Source: Elmis aenea
Lineage: Eukaryota; Arthropoda; Insecta; Coleoptera; Elmidae
Assembly: GCA_947652605.1 (NCBI GenBank)
Contig: OX393581.1
Span: 51,979,924-52,043,923, forward strand
Reading direction: 5' to 3'
DNA length: 64,000 nucleotides
Shown here in pieces: positions 46,365 through 58,076 of this stretch (its first letter is position 1; each line of letters opens with the position of its first letter). Below the pieces are notes generated by a model. It had not been told where the DNA came from. It searched no databases and was given only the letters and a program-made list of their open reading frames with translations. The translations under genes were made by a program, and so were the position numbers.

Positions 46365-47070
46365 CTGTCTTGTGCTAGCTTTTTTATGTCTTTTCATTTG
46401 ATGTTTCTATCCGTTTCTGCTTTTTAACTTCGTCTTGCCAGTTTTTTTTCGGTCTACCTATTTTGTTTTTTCCCTGTTATTTTGCTTCATGGGCTTTTCT
46501 GGTTAACCTTTCTTTTTTTCATCCTATAAATGTGATCCAACCATCCCAGCTGTCGTTCTTGTATTTTTGAGTCAACTGATTTTATCTTTAATTGTTTTCT
46601 ATATGTTCCATTTCTATTCTATCTTTTTTTGGTTTTTCCTTGGATTTTTCTTAGAAATCACATTTCTGCTGCATTCACTCGGCTACTATTTTTATTTGTG
46701 AGTGTCCACGTTTCACTTCGGCATAAAAGTGCCGGAGTTACTACCTTTTTTACCACTTCCACTTTTGTTCGTTTTGGGACCTCTATTTCCAAAAAATTTT
46801 GTTCTTTAACTATTATATATTCTTCCAACATTTCCTGCCCTTTCGCTTATTTCCTTGTCCATTCCTCCATTTTTCTCTATAATCACTCCCAAATATTTAA
46901 AGCTTTCTAGCTGTTCCAACCTAAGCCCATTTAAAGTGATGTTATGCTTTTTGTTCTCTGTAGTAACGATCATAGTTTTGGTTTTTCCTATATTTATTTT
47001 CATATTGTTTTTTTCCAATTCCTGGTTAGTTAATAAATTAAATTGTGATTTTTTTTCCATTTCACTGCTC
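46365..47070 (-). mobile_element. LINE 3' fragment
   Basis: On the minus strand, 47060-46806 reads KMKINIGKTKTMIV-like then LEQLESFKYLGVIIEKNGGM, the conserved region after the reverse transcriptase palm. It is followed by FLRKIQGKTKKDRI-like sequence and GRPKKNWQDEVKKQK near 46410-46450. Frameshifts and stops throughout. Confidence 0.65.
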
Positions 47071-48087
47071 TGGCCCTTTGGCCACTTTACTTTTCCAAGT
47101 ATTTTTAAAATCGTTAAAATCTAGTGTCATATGAAGTTTTATTGAACTGTTTTTAACTTAAAATTAGTTTTAACCTTTGCACCAACTTTCCTCAACTATA
47201 AAATTATTTGAGAAACCAATAATAACTTACTTTTCCATTTGTTGCACACTTTTTGGATGTTAAAATGACTTCAAAAATAAAAATCGAAGTTTTAACGACA
47301 AATTTCACCTTTGGTCGTATTTTTAAATTCTAAACAATCTTTCCCTATGAAGTTTTTTTTTGTAACTCTTAAAATAAGGCCACTTTACTCTTGTGAATAT
47401 TTCTGAAATCGCTAAAACCCGGTATCGTATACATTTTTAGTTTTTTTTTTCATCTTCTAATTTTATCAGGAATAAAACTTTCTGAGAAATTTTTAGTAAA
47501 AAACTTTTTCATTTGTTGATCCTTTTTGAACGACGCTGTATATAAGATATAATGCAGCGTAAATAATGAATAAATTAGTTGTAAAAAGAGAAAATAGTCA
47601 AGTTTCATGAAAAAATCACAATTTCTTAAAATTTAAATCAATGATTTTTAATTTTTTTAATTAAAATCAAATTTTGCCCAACCCTGACAAAACCTGTAAA
47701 CGTTTATAACGAAAACATTCATTAAGTGACCATCAAGGTGGCATATTTCACTTAATTATTTGTTTGTTACTGGTACTTCAAAGATTTTAATTGCAAATTT
47801 TGGTCGGAAATGGAAGGTTCGTACAATATTTTATTTTGCTATTTTATCGTTTCGTATCAAACGAAATATTGTACACATAAAATGTTATTCCAAAAATATA
47901 TGGCACAGTTCCTAGGACATATCAATAAATTAATATCATTCAAATGACAACGCCAGTCACGATATCTCAACATTTTTCTGATTGAAACACGCAAAGTTCA
48001 GATAGAAATCGTAAAATTCGAATTCGTAACAGTTTTCAGCTTGGCTTAGGCGAAGTACACACATAAAACTTGTATCGAAAGTAGAAC

Positions 48088-51000
48088 ATGTTACACAAAA
48101 ACGTTACTTACGATGGTAGAGTAAAATTAGTTGTAGTTTTGTGCTATATCAACATTAATAAGTTAATTAATGTAATATTTTGTTAGACTTTCAGTATATA
48201 GTAGAAAGAACTAAACCAGATCCTATATGTTTCGGATCTAAGTTGATAAGAAATACAAATCCGATTGGTAAAGACTTAAGTCCTTTTCAAAAGCGCTTCA
48301 CAAATGAACTGCATGAGAATATACATCCCCAAAAGTACGACCAAAGTGCTACTTCTTCATTATATATGCTTCAAAATAAGGTTTGTAAATGTTCAGTTTA
48401 TTTAAAGACGCCTGAGGCAAGTCATAAATTTGAATTTGAATTTGAATTTGAAAAGGCGCCGTCCTTTTCAAATTGTTGGAGAGATTTTAAGTAATGAGTG
48501 CAACACTGTTAAAAATAGTCTACTTAATAGGGTAACAGACACAGGGCAGACCTTAAGCACATTCCACCGATTCCCTAGCCTAGGGCCCCGAGCTTAAAGG
48601 GGCCCCGCGCTCAAAAAATTAAAAATATAAATACAATGCTTATTAACAGCATAGAAACAAAAAGCAATTCTCTATCATATCACTTAAAAAAGTTATTGGT
48701 CAATAGCGAAATACTAAATTTAATAAATAAACTACCACAGTAATAGTAATATAATAGTTTATTTATCAAATACTATCATTTATCAATTAACAAAAGCTTT
48801 CGTGAAATAATTCCAGTTGAAACGTTTACGGAAACGCAAAAAGTGAAGCAGAATCTTTGGCTACTCAAATGAAAGATTACAAATTCTTGGTATCTCTAGT
48901 TTTCTGGCACGATTTGCTTTTCCAAGTGAACTTAGTAAGCAAAGAATTACAAAGTGACACCTCAGAACTGTCTTCGGAAATACTCACTTTTGAAAAATTG
49001 TGCAAATGGCTAGAAGTGTACCGGGAAAAAGGTTTTAAAGATGTATTAATCGGTGCAAATGATCTTGCAAAAGATTTAGATGTTGTTCCACAATTTCAGT
49101 TGAAACGTTTACGAAAACGCAAAAGGCAATTTACATACGAGTCCTCAGACAACCCTGTTGCAAAGGAAGCATACAAAATAAACTGTTTTAATCAAGTGTT
49201 AGATAAAACACTGCAGTCTCTTCAACCTCGATTTAAACAATTAAAAGAGACCATAAGATTTATTTAGTTTTTTATGGGCATTTCACAATCAATCTAAAAA
49301 AAACTACATTAAAATGTGCTGCTGATTAACAAATTGCTTTAAAATACGGCGAATCGGTGGACTAAAATGGATTCATGATGGCGGAAGAAATAGAAACTTT
49401 AAAAGTAACTATTCCACAAAGTTACTGCAATCCTTTAAATATACTTAAATATTTGGCTTGTAATAATCGTCCAACCTCGTTTCCAAATTTATTTATTGCA
49501 CTAAGGATCTTCCTTACTATACCGGTAACACTCTGCGGTTGAAAGAAGTTTTTCAAAATTAAAATTAATTAAAACGTATTTACGATCCACTATTTCTGAA
49601 GAACGTTTAAATTCACTCGCAATTATGTCAATTGAAAGTGAAGTCATGAGGGAGATGGACTCGACAACCTATTAAAGATTTTGCGGAAGCAAAATCTAGA
49701 AAGATTAATTTTAATAGAGTTTCTATTTCTTTGAGTTGTTTTGCTTTCCTTCGTTCATAGTCAATTTGTCAAATTTTATGTTATGTTATGTTTGTTATAA
49801 TATTATTTTAGCTTTTTTGTTCAAAATTTTATTTAAAAAATAAATTATTTGTATGATAATGTATTAATTTTTTTTTGTGGGGGCCTCGCAGTCTGTCCTT
49901 GCGTCTGGCCCCGCGCTTACTAGGGCCGGCCCTGAACAGGCATTTTGGAAAAACTAACTAGCTATTATAATAAGCGAGATCCCCATGCTTAAACTCAAAT
50001 TTCAGTCACCCTGTATATGCTTTAAAACACAATAAATAGAACTAAACATTTACAGGTAAGAAGTAACAAAGGGGTCGCAGGACTGGCAAATAATGCACCC
50101 AGATTCGAACACAGATTGTTGTCGCAAATACCGTCACCAACAAGATATGATCAACCATCAATATTTACCCGTGGTAAACCAGACAAAGTCGGCTTCAGGA
50201 GCAATGTGGTTCGCAAATTTCCCCTATTTTCTAAAACACCTGGGTAAGTGATAATTTTTAAAGGATTTTAGTAAAATAGGTTGTAAATTAAAATGGCTTA
50301 ACTGAAATGCAAAAATGGCTTTATTTTCACTCTGAATTTGTGCTTTTGTACGATATAGCTAAGCAGAAAACAGTGTTAAGACTTTTATACTAAGAAAGTT
50401 ATAATTTTTTTTTGTGACCCGGTTTTCTTTTCCGTACGAACTCCGGCTTTAGGAGTCTCGTTTTTGGCGTTTATCTCCGGAACTGTTAAATATGGATGCG
50501 CGCATCGGAAAATAAGAAATTTGGAATTTTTTCTAACACGGTGTCATGGCCTACGCGATCGCAAAAATTACCATTTCTAAGCACCATTTTCGGACGTCCG
50601 TAAAGAATACTAAACACAGTTTAAAATGCACTTTCAACACGTCATCAGATGCGCCCATCTTCTAGCTACATTTTGAGCCCAAATTCAAGAATATTGCACA
50701 CGTCATAACGAAGTTATGAATTTTTTTGTGAACCGAGGTGCTTATTTTTCCAAACAAATTTCGGCTTTTGCAGGGGTCTAGTTTTTGGCGTTTTTCTCGG
50801 GAACCGTTTGAGATAATTTTGAAAACTTTGCACCGTTTTACTCGCAAAGGATGCGCGCATCGGAAAATAAGAAATTTGGATTTTTTTCTAACCGTTGTCA
50901 TGGCTTACGCGATCGCAAAAATGACCATTTCTAAGCACCATTTTCGGACGTCCGTAAAGAATACTAAACACAGTTTGAAATGCACTTTCTACACGTCATC

Positions 51001-53409
51001 AGATGCGCCCATCTTTTAGCTACATTTTGAACCCAAATTCAAGAATATTGCACACGTCATAACGAAGTTATGAATTTTTTTGTAAACCGAGGTGCTTATT
51101 TTTCCAAACAAATTTCAGCTTTTGCAGGGGTCTAGTTTTTGGCGTTTTTCTCGGAAACCGTTTGAGATAATTTTGAAAACTTTGCACCGTTTTATTCGCA
51201 AAGGATGCGCGCATCGGAAAATAAGAAATTTGGAATTTTTTCTAACACGGTGTCATGGCCTACGCGATCGCAAAAATTACCATTTCTAAGCACCATTTTC
51301 GGACGTCTGTAAAGAATACTAAACACAGTTTAAAATGCACTTTCTACACGTCATCAGATGCGCCCATCTTTTAGCTACATTTTGAGATGCACCCTTCTGT
51401 TGGCTACATTTTGAGCACTGGATCCAGTTTTTCGGACCAAAAATGACGGTTATGAATTTTTTTGTGAACCGAGATGTCGTATAGCCAACGCGATCGCAAA
51501 TATGACCATTTTAGGCACAATTTTTGGACGGCTATAGAGGACACTATAAAATTTAAAAATTTCACTTTCTACGAGCCATTAGATGCACCTGCCTGTAGAC
51601 TTCATTTCCAGTACTCCGACATAAGTAAACTTTGTAGCAGTTTTTTTTTTTAGCTTATTAAAATTGTTTTTAAATTGTCCTTTTTGGAAGAGCTTCTACC
51701 TTAGTTTTCAAATCACCATTTTCAAATATCGCAACGCTGACTGCAAAATGTACATCTAGAGCGCACTGCTTTGTATAAAATAAAAATCCCACAGCAAATA
51801 AAATATTTATTGCAGGCCGGGCACGTACACCCCTGGAAAACTCTGTAAAAGAACAGCTTTTGCAAGTAATTTTGGGCACCCTACTATGGTTCCTGTTGTC
51901 GAAGTGGTATGCCAATGCGTATTAGCTCCTAAGGATGTGTGTCACAAATGTTCGTCAGTTTGTGAAAAAGATTACTGGCATCAAAATTACACTATTTTTC
52001 TATGCCACTTCTGCATGGTCGAGGAAAAGTATTACCACGAGTTATTCAAAGAGAAAGAATTACTCACGTTTAAAGTAAATATTTCTGTTTCCAATGCGTT
52101 AGCAAGCAGTGTCACTTAAAATATACATTTAACGAAAGAATGGCCTCGATTAGAAGTGTCCAGCTAATATTTAACATTCAGTATTCTATTATGTCGTGTT
52201 TTCACAATTTTAGTACGAAGTTACGTCAACAAAGAACAGTAATATTCTTCTGTCACAGACTGTCGATGCTGCAAGTAATCAGTGAAAATTGTTCCATTGT
52301 TATTCCAAAAAAACGGAAGCAAGATCTATGTTGTAGGCTTCCGCGGACGATGTTCAATGTGTACACTGTACAGTTTAATTTCGGGTTGGAACCGCGTGAA
52401 AGGTTTCTTCATAAGCGACGTTTCGTCCTCCTTTATCGGGGACATCTTCAGGGTTGTTGGTTAAACAGCAAGGTTTATGCGTAACGCGTATTATTTTGTT
52501 TAGGAACCGATTAAAAACGTTTTTTTAGGGCTGCTTGTTTTAAACGTGTGGTATGAGCTGTAAATATAAAATAATAAGATTCATTTTAATGTTATTAAAA
52601 GACTCTTTTATTAAAAAAATAATTTTGAAATACTGTCGCTTAATCGTAAAAATTTTGTATTAATTAATAATATACTAATAATTTATGCAAAAAAAGTTAG
52701 TGTTTCTCTTGCAATTAAAGCCAAATAGTTATTAGAAACATTATTTTATTTTTGTCTTCTAATATACTAATACATCAGGGCGTAGACAGGATGCCTTCAT
52801 GGGGGCGGGGTTAATGAACGCAAAAAGTGCTGTGGACCTTTGTTTAAGGTCGGTAGTCTCTCCTTTTTTGTTTTTTAAGCAGCATGATGCTTTTATGGTG
52901 GGGGTTAATAACTTAAAAAGAGCCCAAGGGTCTCTTTTTTTAGCTTTGAGCACAAAATGTACAGCTCTCCGGCCTTTACCAAAGTATATCGACCTTATGG
53001 GGGGCTCTGATCCCCCTAACCCCCCGCCTACGCCACTGATGGGCAATATTCTGTTATAATTGGTATACACTGGTATAATTTAATATAGTAAATCTATGAA
53101 CTATGTGGCTGGGTCTGGGTGTATAATAAATAAATTTATTGGACACCTTCTGTTAAGACAATTCGTTCGTTAAATTTATATCTTTTAGAATACAAGTAGA
53201 TCTGTGACTTTTTTGCCAATCTATTCATTTAACTTCTTGCATTTTAGAAAATCCGGACCTGCTCTTTTAAACACCAACATGAAAACACAAACGCCGCCTT
53301 GAGATTAATGACAGATCATCAAATCGACAAGCGAGAACGTCTTGAAAATTATCTAAGTTTATTTATGAAACCTATACCACACTATAATTTACCAAATTAT
53401 AAATTATAA
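48088..53409 (+). CDS. Sperm-tail PG-rich repeat protein (STPG1-like)
   Basis: Five exons join in frame to about 276 residues: 48088-48115 (tentative first exon), 48187-48380, 50056-50243, 51816-52074 and 53248-53409. The repeats are HPQKYDQSATSSLY, IPSPTRYDQPSIF and, built across the exon 3/4 junction, KTPGPGTYTPG, the STPG signature. The segments NKGVAGLANNAPRFEH and GFRSNVVRKFPLFSKTPG match the STPG1 (O6-methylguanine-induced apoptosis 2) type. STPG proteins line axonemal microtubules; vertebrate STPG1 has also been tied to apoptosis after DNA damage. The C-terminal part has two CXXC pairs (CHKC, CHFC) in a stretch with KDYWHQNYTIF, perhaps a zinc site. The last exon is basic and ends PHYNLPNYKL. 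Human STPG1 is about 334 residues, so this one is somewhat short. The family is well supported; the exact orthologue is less so. Confidence 0.8.
48187..48380 (+). CDS. STPG1-like exon 2
   Basis: AG acceptor at 48185-48186, GTTTGT donor at 48381. Encodes FQYIVERTKPDPICFGSKLI, NPIGKDLSPFQKRFTNELHE and the first KYD repeat. Entry phase 1 fits a candidate first exon at 48088-48115 (MLHKNVTYD, then a GTAGAG donor), which is plausible but weak. Confidence 0.75.
48427..48453 (+). repeat. (TTTGAA)n microsatellite
   Basis: Four to five units of ATTTGA/TTTGAA directly 3' of STPG1-like exon 2. Confidence 0.7.
48542..49934 (+). mobile_element. hAT transposon with transposase remnant, in STPG1-like intron 2
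   Basis: Ends CAGGGCAGACCTTAAGC and CTAGGGCCGGCCCTG, flanked by AACAGACA (48534-48541) and AACAGGCA (49935-49942), an 8-bp duplication with one change. Inside, 48857-49267 is open for the middle of a ZMYM-type hAT transposase (YKFLVSLVFWHDLLFQVNLV, EVYREKGFKDVL). The dimerization domain follows near 49545-49670 in two frames (AVERSFSKLKLIKTYLRST, then ISEERLNSLAIMSIE). Frameshifted and internally deleted, hence dead. Confidence 0.85.
49955..50018. mobile_element. Solo arm of the 17090-18065 foldback subfamily
   Basis: CTAGCTATTATAATAAGCGA through CAAATTTCAGTCACCCTGTA matches the right arm of the element at 17090-18065. No left arm is present nearby. Confidence 0.65.
50056..50243 (+). CDS. 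STPG1-like exon 3
   Basis: TTTACAG acceptor, phase 0 entry (VRSNKGVAGLANNAPRFEHR), GGGTAAGTG donor leaving phase 2. Carries the SPTRYDQPS repeat and FPLFSKTPG. It sits 37 bp after a solo foldback arm (to about 50018), so a transposon end abuts the branch-point region. Confidence 0.8.
50395..51600 (+). repeat. 354-bp tandem repeat, about 3 copies, STPG1-like intron 3
   Basis: GTCATGGCCTACGCGATCGC recurs at about 50543, 50898 and 51252 (spacing 355 and 354), with a diverged fourth start near 51477. Each unit contains CACCATTTTCGGACGTCCGT, AAAATGCACTTTC..ACACGTCATCAGATGCGCCC and ACTTTGCACCGTTTTA. It is richer in CpG than its surroundings. Confidence 0.85.
51816..52074 (+). CDS. STPG1-like exon 4
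   Basis: TTGCAG acceptor; completes GPGTY and encodes GKLCKRTAFASNFGHPTMVP, then VLAPKDVCHKCSSVCEKDYW and FLCHFCMVEEKYYHELF. Donor GTAAAT, phase 0. The four spaced Cys residues (CHKC, CHFC) could bind zinc. Confidence 0.8.
52776..53038. mobile_element. hAT-type MITE (CAGGGCGTAG ... CCTACGCCACTG)
   Basis: Ends CAGGGCGTAGACAGG and GCCTACGCCACTG; G/C-rich tracts near both ends (GGGGGCGGGG, CCCCCGCC). No clear 8-bp duplication. Related to the element at 23261-23502. Confidence 0.6.
53248..53409 (+). CDS. STPG1-like exon 5 (C-terminus)
   Basis: ATTTTAG acceptor, phase 0, 54 codons including TAA at 53407-53409. Encodes KIRTCSFKHQHENTNAALRL and an amphipathic end. An AATAAA signal lies at 53665-53670, about 255 bp downstream. 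Confidence 0.75.
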   Translation, partial: KIRTCSFKHQHENTNAALRLMTDHQIDKRERLENYLSLFMKPIPHYNLPNYKL

Positions 53410-53670
53410 TGCGTAATTCTGTTTAGAACAGTAGTGTAATATTTATTAAATATAGGTATATTATGATGAGTGGTAAAAATTCAACTGAAAAGCTTTACTT
53501 AATACATTTTACTTTATTTAAAGTCATTAACAAATAGATATACCTATTCGGAGTAAGTTCTTATGCTACAAAAGTGACACTGGTTACTAAAACAAATTGA
53601 GTGAGAATTTGTCGCAACGAAAATTTTTCTTCAGGTCTTTCAATTTTTAGAGTTAAAATGGAAAAATAAA

Positions 53671-54773
53671 ATATGTTATAGGCTCTAGACTCTCAACTCT
53701 TCTACCATTTGTTTCAGTTTTAAAGAAAATCGATTTTTCGGTCAAAAGATGCAAACATTTTTTTAATGAAAACTTTGGAACCATTTAAGAGGATTTATGG
53801 CGAAATATTTATGTTTAGTTTATAAATGTTGTATGGTTTTGTAAGCCACTTATTTTAGTTCAATGTTTGTTTCAAAAAGCAACTTAATAACCCAGTGATT
53901 CAAACGGTAGATCGAGACACGAACCTGCTCGCTCATACCAACAACAACCAAAAGTAATAATTTTTTAAACGTGTTAAATGATAATATCAAATGGTTTGTT
54001 ATACTAAAAGTAATGTGTGCCCTTTATGCCTTCAACTTCAATGCCTATAATTGTACGAATAGTGGGGACAAATGACCACTCTTGCCCTCCCTGCGGGCGC
54101 CCATGTGTTCGAGCAAAAAATACATCTAACAATTTAAAATTAAGTAACCACTGCCCTTCAAAGAGTATATAAGATATTTTGCCAAAAGAAACGGGTCTTT
54201 GGATTATCCGTACTATTAGTTGCTTGTAGTACTTAATGCATAAGTCCATGTTAGTGTCCACAGAACATTAGTGCCCATTCTTATCGCGGAGAATCGCCCA
54301 AAATGTTTAACCTGACCTTGTAATAATAAATCAAAATCTGCTATTTTAACGTAGGAGATTTTCAAGATGGCTGTTTTGGCAATTGGGTCTTTTTTTCCCT
54401 AAAGAGATTGAAAATATATATTTTTTTAATTAAACACATTTTTATCTTGTGGGAAATTTCACCATGGCAGAAAATGCAACGAATGTCACAAAATCACTGG
54501 ATTGATGTACTAAATATTATTTTCCCATAATATTATTCGTACTTTTACAAGTATTTTATTATTACTCTATGTAGCTAATCAATAAAATAAAAAAAAATAA
54601 AAAAATTCCTAGTTTTGGTTAAACTTTGCCTAATTCTGACTGTATTTGGTAGATTTTTAATTGAGTACATCAGTTTTTTTTTTTTTTTTTAATTAAATTA
54701 CCACTGAACTATTCCAAAGACCTCCTCTGCAAGGTTTCAAGGGTTAATTTTATTTTGAATAAATTCGTTACAA
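53671..54773. other. Intergenic DNA, no gene seen
   Basis: AT-rich. Short ORFs have no recognisable domain. No clear repeat termini. Confidence 0.35.
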
Positions 54774-55319
54774 CAGTGATTCCCAAAGTGGTCTATATCG
54801 ACCCCCAGGGGTCGACGACGACCTGCAAGGGGTCCATGTCAGCAAAAAAAAAATGGGGGTCCATGAATTGAAAATGGGGGTCAACGATAGTGGATCTCAT
54901 ATAAGCAGGCCGTGACTTTAATTTTGGCATTCCATGAATAGAATAATCCACATACACAGAACCTATTTACTTACATAATACTACCTTATAATATAAAGAC
55001 ATATAACTATCTACATAAGTTATAAAAGTACCTATGAATTAAAAATTTTTGTTCATGAAACGTGATGAAGAATTATATTAAAATTTAAGTTATTTGGTAT
55101 ATTTTCTGATATATGAAACTGTTTAAGAATTATTATAAACTAGCAGTTGCCCGCAGCTCCGCCCGCGGACGATTTTATTTTCTATGCGTGTAAGTTTTTA
55201 TTTTGTAAAAAAAAAGTTGATGAATTTGCAAAAAATCAATATCAGGTAAGCAGGGGGTCTACCCAAAACCGAAAAACATGGCAAGTGGTCTACGAGACAA
55301 AAAAGTTTGGGGACCTCTG
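54774..55319. mobile_element. Non-autonomous hAT element with 8-bp duplication
   Basis: Ends CAGTGATTCCCAAAGTGGTC and AAAAAGTTTGGGGACCTCTG, flanked by CGTTACAA (54766-54773) and CGTTACGA (55320-55327). The CAGTG-TTCCCAAA terminus is typical of hAT elements. A TAGCAGTTGCCCGCAGCTCC block at about 55140 looks like a further insertion. Confidence 0.75.
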
Positions 55320-55904
55320 CGTTACGAGAAACAAAATATTTTTGCAGCTACAAATAGTGTATTTCTGTATTTAAGAAAATAGGGTAAATAACTTTAATGG
55401 GTTTAGTGGTCTTTACTGAAGGTTCAGTGGGGCATAAAGAAAACTCTTTGTTGATCACCAATATTTCGGATATATTTTTAATCCTTCATCAGGGTTATCA
55501 AAGTGAGAATATTAATTTGAAGTCGAACTACTTGGATCCCAAAGTAGAAATTCATTTAAATTTAAATTGTTTTCACAAAAGGGTTAAAAATTTTGACAGT
55601 ATATTATTAAAATTTTAAGTATATCATTAAAATGTTAAGTATATCATTAAAATTTTTACGTATCTTATTAAAATTCGTTTAAATAATTATTTATGCCCCT
55701 GTACTGTTACATTTAAACTTGCACTATGCAAGTCCTGAGGTCCATTTGAGGCCCAAAAACAAAAATTTTGGTTCAGTGAATAAAAAAAAATTGTTTAATA
55801 AATTAACGCGTATTTAAATCCATAGCAAATTGGGCAAACTCAGAGACTTTATTAGAACTTTTACATCAGTTCATAATTAACTGTATAAATAATTAATTAA
55901 GTAA

Positions 55905-56190
55905 TACATCTTCTTCTTAATCGGTCCCTCTTGTACCTTTCGGTGTCGAGGTATGCTTTTCTATTTCTGTATTAAGTTTCTCCACTCCTTCCTAATGTTG
56001 GGTAATTGTGGCACATCTCTCCAGCTAACTCCTTTTTCTTGTAGTCTTTGCCTCACTTCTTTTTCCCATTTTATTCTTGGTCTTCCTCTATTTCTTTTTC
56101 CTCTCCATCTTCATTTTCCATCCTATTTTCGCGTATCTACTTTCTGGCATGCGTAGTAGATGTCCAAGCCATAGTAAGTGATTCGTCTCC
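55905..56190 (-). mobile_element. LINE 3' end, sister of 9740-9960
   Basis: On the minus strand GKRNRGRPRIKWEKEVRQRL, then QEKGVSWRDVPQL and REWRNLIQK-like residues precede a stop, with the same AAAGCATACCTCGACACCGA 3' UTR start as the plus-strand copy near 9895-9920. A decayed fragment. Confidence 0.65.
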
Positions 56191-56734
56191 ATCTTTTTCT
56201 TTATATCTGTAATACATATTAGGATAAAAAAAGAAAATAAATGTTTGATTTGTACTGTATTTTAAGGGGTAGTTATTCTTATGCCAGATGGCTAAAAAAA
56301 ATTATAAAATTTTATACCTAAATAATTTCATGTTGTTACTCTGTCACTGTTTTAGGATATTCTGCAAACGAAGTGGACTGGAATTGTTAAGAAATTATAC
56401 TTTGAGGACCTTATTTTTAAAATGGTGGTTACTTTTATTGCCAATGGACCAGAAAGACGAATCACTTGACGCCTCACCTGAAGAGTTGGGTATTTTTCTC
56501 ATCTGAAGGATTTTTTTTCCTCCTTGTTTTGGACAGTCTGTGGTTGTATAAGTGCTGATTGTTACATAAAGCCGATGCAATTCTCATCACTTTAAAAAAT
56601 AATTGCTCATTTTTTTAATCTATGCTGTGTGTTGTATAGAATGAATGAAAAATGCTTGTGGCGTGTTAAAGATGTAATAATATTCTTCTTTTTATTTTAA
56701 AATCAATGATGTAAATTTGTTTACAGGCTTTCCA

Positions 56735-56934
56735 TAATAAAACCTTTAGATATGGATGAAAGCTTGGGCTCTAACAAGAGTGGGAAAACAGAGGGTCCAG
56801 ATGCAGGAGATGAAATTTTTTAGAAGAATAGAAGGATGTAGACTAATTGTTAAGATAAAGATAGAACAAATCAGAAAAAGCCTAGGAGTGAAACACGTAA
56901 AGAAAAAGATGGAGACAAACCAATTGGACATGCT
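56735..56934 (+). mobile_element. LINE 3' fragment, left part (interrupted by hAT)
   Basis: Encodes MQEMKFFRRIEGCRLIVKIK and KSLGVKHVKKKMETNQLDML, the LINE C-terminal region. It is cut by the hAT element and resumes at 62118. Confidence 0.7.
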
Positions 56935-58076
56935 CAGGACCGGCCAAGTGGGGGATGCAGTGGGTGCAATGCACCCGGGGCCCAAAATGGCATGTATACA
57001 AATGATTTTGTAAATTTTGTTACAGAAAAGACAATATTTATCGGTAGTAATGAATTAAAAACTCTCAAAATTAAAAAAAAAAACGAACGAATGTAATAGT
57101 TGTATAAAACAGTGGATAACAAGGGCAGAAACAGTACAAATTGTACATGCCATGATGTCGTTTTCAAAATGGAAAGCAAAAATAAAGACATTTAAATTGT
57201 TGCAAATATACACAAGAAATAAATTGTTAGCTTCAAAGACATGACATTAGGATCAGCTTTTTTGTTTATAAAATTAGAGCAACATGTACCTACTTTAACA
57301 TTTAAGAAAATTTAATTTGAAAATTATTTAATGAAAGTAAGAAAATTGTTCAAGGACTAGGTGGAAGTGCGGGTTTATTTTTTATTATTTAAAAAAATAA
57401 TAATTCATTATTATAATTGTATTATTTTTCGTTTTGAAATAAATAAAATCAATTACTGTTTTTTACCAAGTATAATGTTAAAAATAATTCGTACTGTGGA
57501 CATTTAACTTAGAATATTCATTTTGCTGTTAAAAAAATCTTTTTTGCTGGCAAATAATCCTTTTTTTACTGTGAATGTAACTTTGTACTGAAAATATTTT
57601 GTTTTGCTTTAACTTTCCATTCTTCTTTTTTAACCTAGTATTTTGATATTTTTTACTCTCTCAATAAATCCTAGCCATTTCTCGGAGAGACGAACTATTT
57701 AAGTCAGTTCTTAAATTTTGGAAAATTATAAAATATTTTTTTGTTTTTGTTAAAATAACTTGCTCTCCGGAACTGTTAGAAAAATATGTAAATAAATTTT
57801 ATGAAAAAATTTTAGATGTTCTGAGTTCTAAATTAGGAAGAAATTACAAACGAAGTTTCTTAATACAAAATATAATAGAATAAAAGTCGCCATTCAAAAT
57901 TAAACCATTAACCTGCTTAAATTTATCCAAAACAATATTTATTATGACAATTTTCCCAACGTTTACATTGTACTTAAAATTTATTTAACTGGTCACTGCG
58001 GCCAATGCAGAACGCTCGTCTAGTAAATTAAAATTATTTAACACATACATGATGTACATAAAAAATACATCAGGTA

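Noticed and set aside
52140..52484. A 114-codon ORF after STPG1-like exon 4
   Set aside because: It lies in the intron, has no recognised domain and is not needed for the frame between exons 4 and 5.
56288..56506. A 72-codon plus-strand ORF
   Set aside because: Composition is like random AT-rich sequence, with no splice partner or domain.
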